DNA of 31,129 bases from DASSWG01 sp035704905 (lineage in GTDB: Bacteria; Bacteroidota; Bacteroidia; Flavobacteriales; Flavobacteriaceae). Positions within the stretch are counted from its first letter, which is position 1; every line of letters starts with the position of its first letter. The translations under genes and the position numbers were made by a program. This document shows positions 30,900-31,129 of the stretch, piece by piece. The DNA is taken from assembly GCA_035704905.1 (NCBI GenBank), contig DASSWN010000057.1, positions 1 to 31,129 of the forward strand, read 5' to 3'. The notes under the pieces are model-generated. The model was not told the DNA's origin. It did no database searches and worked only from the letters and a program-made list of their open reading frames with translations.

Positions 30900-31129
30900 A
30901 TGGAAGACAATTTTAATGCAGAAAAAATCATACATCATTGGAAAATATCTTCCAATCGAAATTATCAAACCATGCGCCATCTTTTGGAAACCAAGGACAA
31001 TAATTGGGCATTGTTTTTGGGACATTTGGTGTTGGAAAAATTACTAAAAGCCCATTATGTCAAGAATTTAAGGAAACATTCAATTTTTACTCATGATTTA
31101 CTTAGACTTGCGTCAAAAACAAACTTAAA
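30900..31129 (+). CDS. HEPN-domain protein, N-terminal part, cut by window end
   Basis: An open frame from the ATG at 30900 runs to the window edge, giving 76 codons. The sequence contains NYQTMRHLLETKDNNWALFLGHLVLEKLLKAHYVKN and THDLLRLASKTN. This is the typical HEPN pattern: helix, conserved lysine, WALFLGHL..EK.LKA, then THDL. HEPN proteins are helical; some are toxins or ribonucleases with an RxxxxH motif, others are nucleotide-binding or partner with MNT nucleotidyltransferases. The usual catalytic RxxxxH would lie near the C-terminus, beyond the window, so activity cannot be judged. The gene is divergent from mutS2, with a 118-base spacer. No clear promoter was found. Confidence 0.8.
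   Translation, partial: MEDNFNAEKIIHHWKISSNRNYQTMRHLLETKDNNWALFLGHLVLEKLLKAHYVKNLRKHSIFTHDLLRLASKTNL

Noticed and set aside
30831..31025. Minus-strand frame of 64 codons at the right edge
   Set aside because: It is antisense to the HEPN-domain frame, which has clear family motifs.
1..31129. CRISPR arrays, tRNA or rRNA genes, prophage or complete insertion sequences
   Set aside because: I scanned by eye for regular repeats, cloverleaf arms and transposase or integrase motifs and found none; a covariance-model search would be decisive for tRNA genes.

Overview
The window reads as chromosome from a member of the Bacteroidota, most likely Flavobacteriaceae. The sequence is AT-rich. It carries a short primary sigma factor without region 1.1, a secreted protein with a type IX secretion (T9SS) C-terminal sorting domain, and lipoproteins of Bacteroidota style. 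Promoters fit the Bacteroidota pattern TTTG/TTG - about 19-23 nt - TAnnTTTG, and Shine-Dalgarno sequences are largely absent. I cannot name a genus. No rRNA, tRNA, CRISPR array, prophage or complete insertion sequence was seen, and no gap between genes exceeds 300 bases.

Layout. 1-3.5 kb: a tightly overlapping operon of parE (3' end only), a small membrane protein and parC (topoisomerase IV), followed by a convergent small lipoprotein. 4.1-6.5 kb: an XRE-type regulator divergent from a cytoplasmic M14 metallocarboxypeptidase and an Lrp/AsnC regulator. The regulator/peptidase spacer holds a cluster of palindromes. 6.6-8.5 kb: a secreted protein, a cold-shock-domain protein with a basic N-terminal arm, and a small multidrug-export-like membrane protein. 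8.5-9.8 kb: a YbdG-type MscS channel. 9.8-13.5 kb: an envelope module with a MarR regulator, YceI, a monohaem cytochrome c lipoprotein, an anchored OB-fold protein, a T9SS-exported cupredoxin and a DUF5777 beta-barrel, arranged around one divergent promoter region.

13.5-18.4 kb: penicillin-binding protein 1A, an SDR oxidoreductase, a block of degenerate simple repeats, the primary sigma factor and a SlyD-like FKBP. 18.6-21.3 kb: an SdiA-regulated-domain protein convergent with a ClC channel carrying CBS domains. 21.5-25.6 kb: a fused FAD/Fe-S D-2-hydroxyacid dehydrogenase convergent with a fibronectin-type lipoprotein, sharing a terminator. 25.7-28.6 kb: aroC, a glutamate/aspartate-type symporter and a DCC-family thiol oxidoreductase. 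28.6-31.1 kb: MutS2 lacking the Smr domain and, divergently, the start of a HEPN-domain protein cut by the window edge.

Most of this is ordinary core genome. The parts most worth a second look are the repeated TTTAC-N4-GTAAA palindromes between the XRE regulator and the M14 peptidase, the cytochrome/YceI/OB-fold/cupredoxin/DUF5777 module, the uncharacterised membrane protein inside the topoisomerase IV operon, the ClC protein without the internal proton glutamate, and the truncated HEPN gene.
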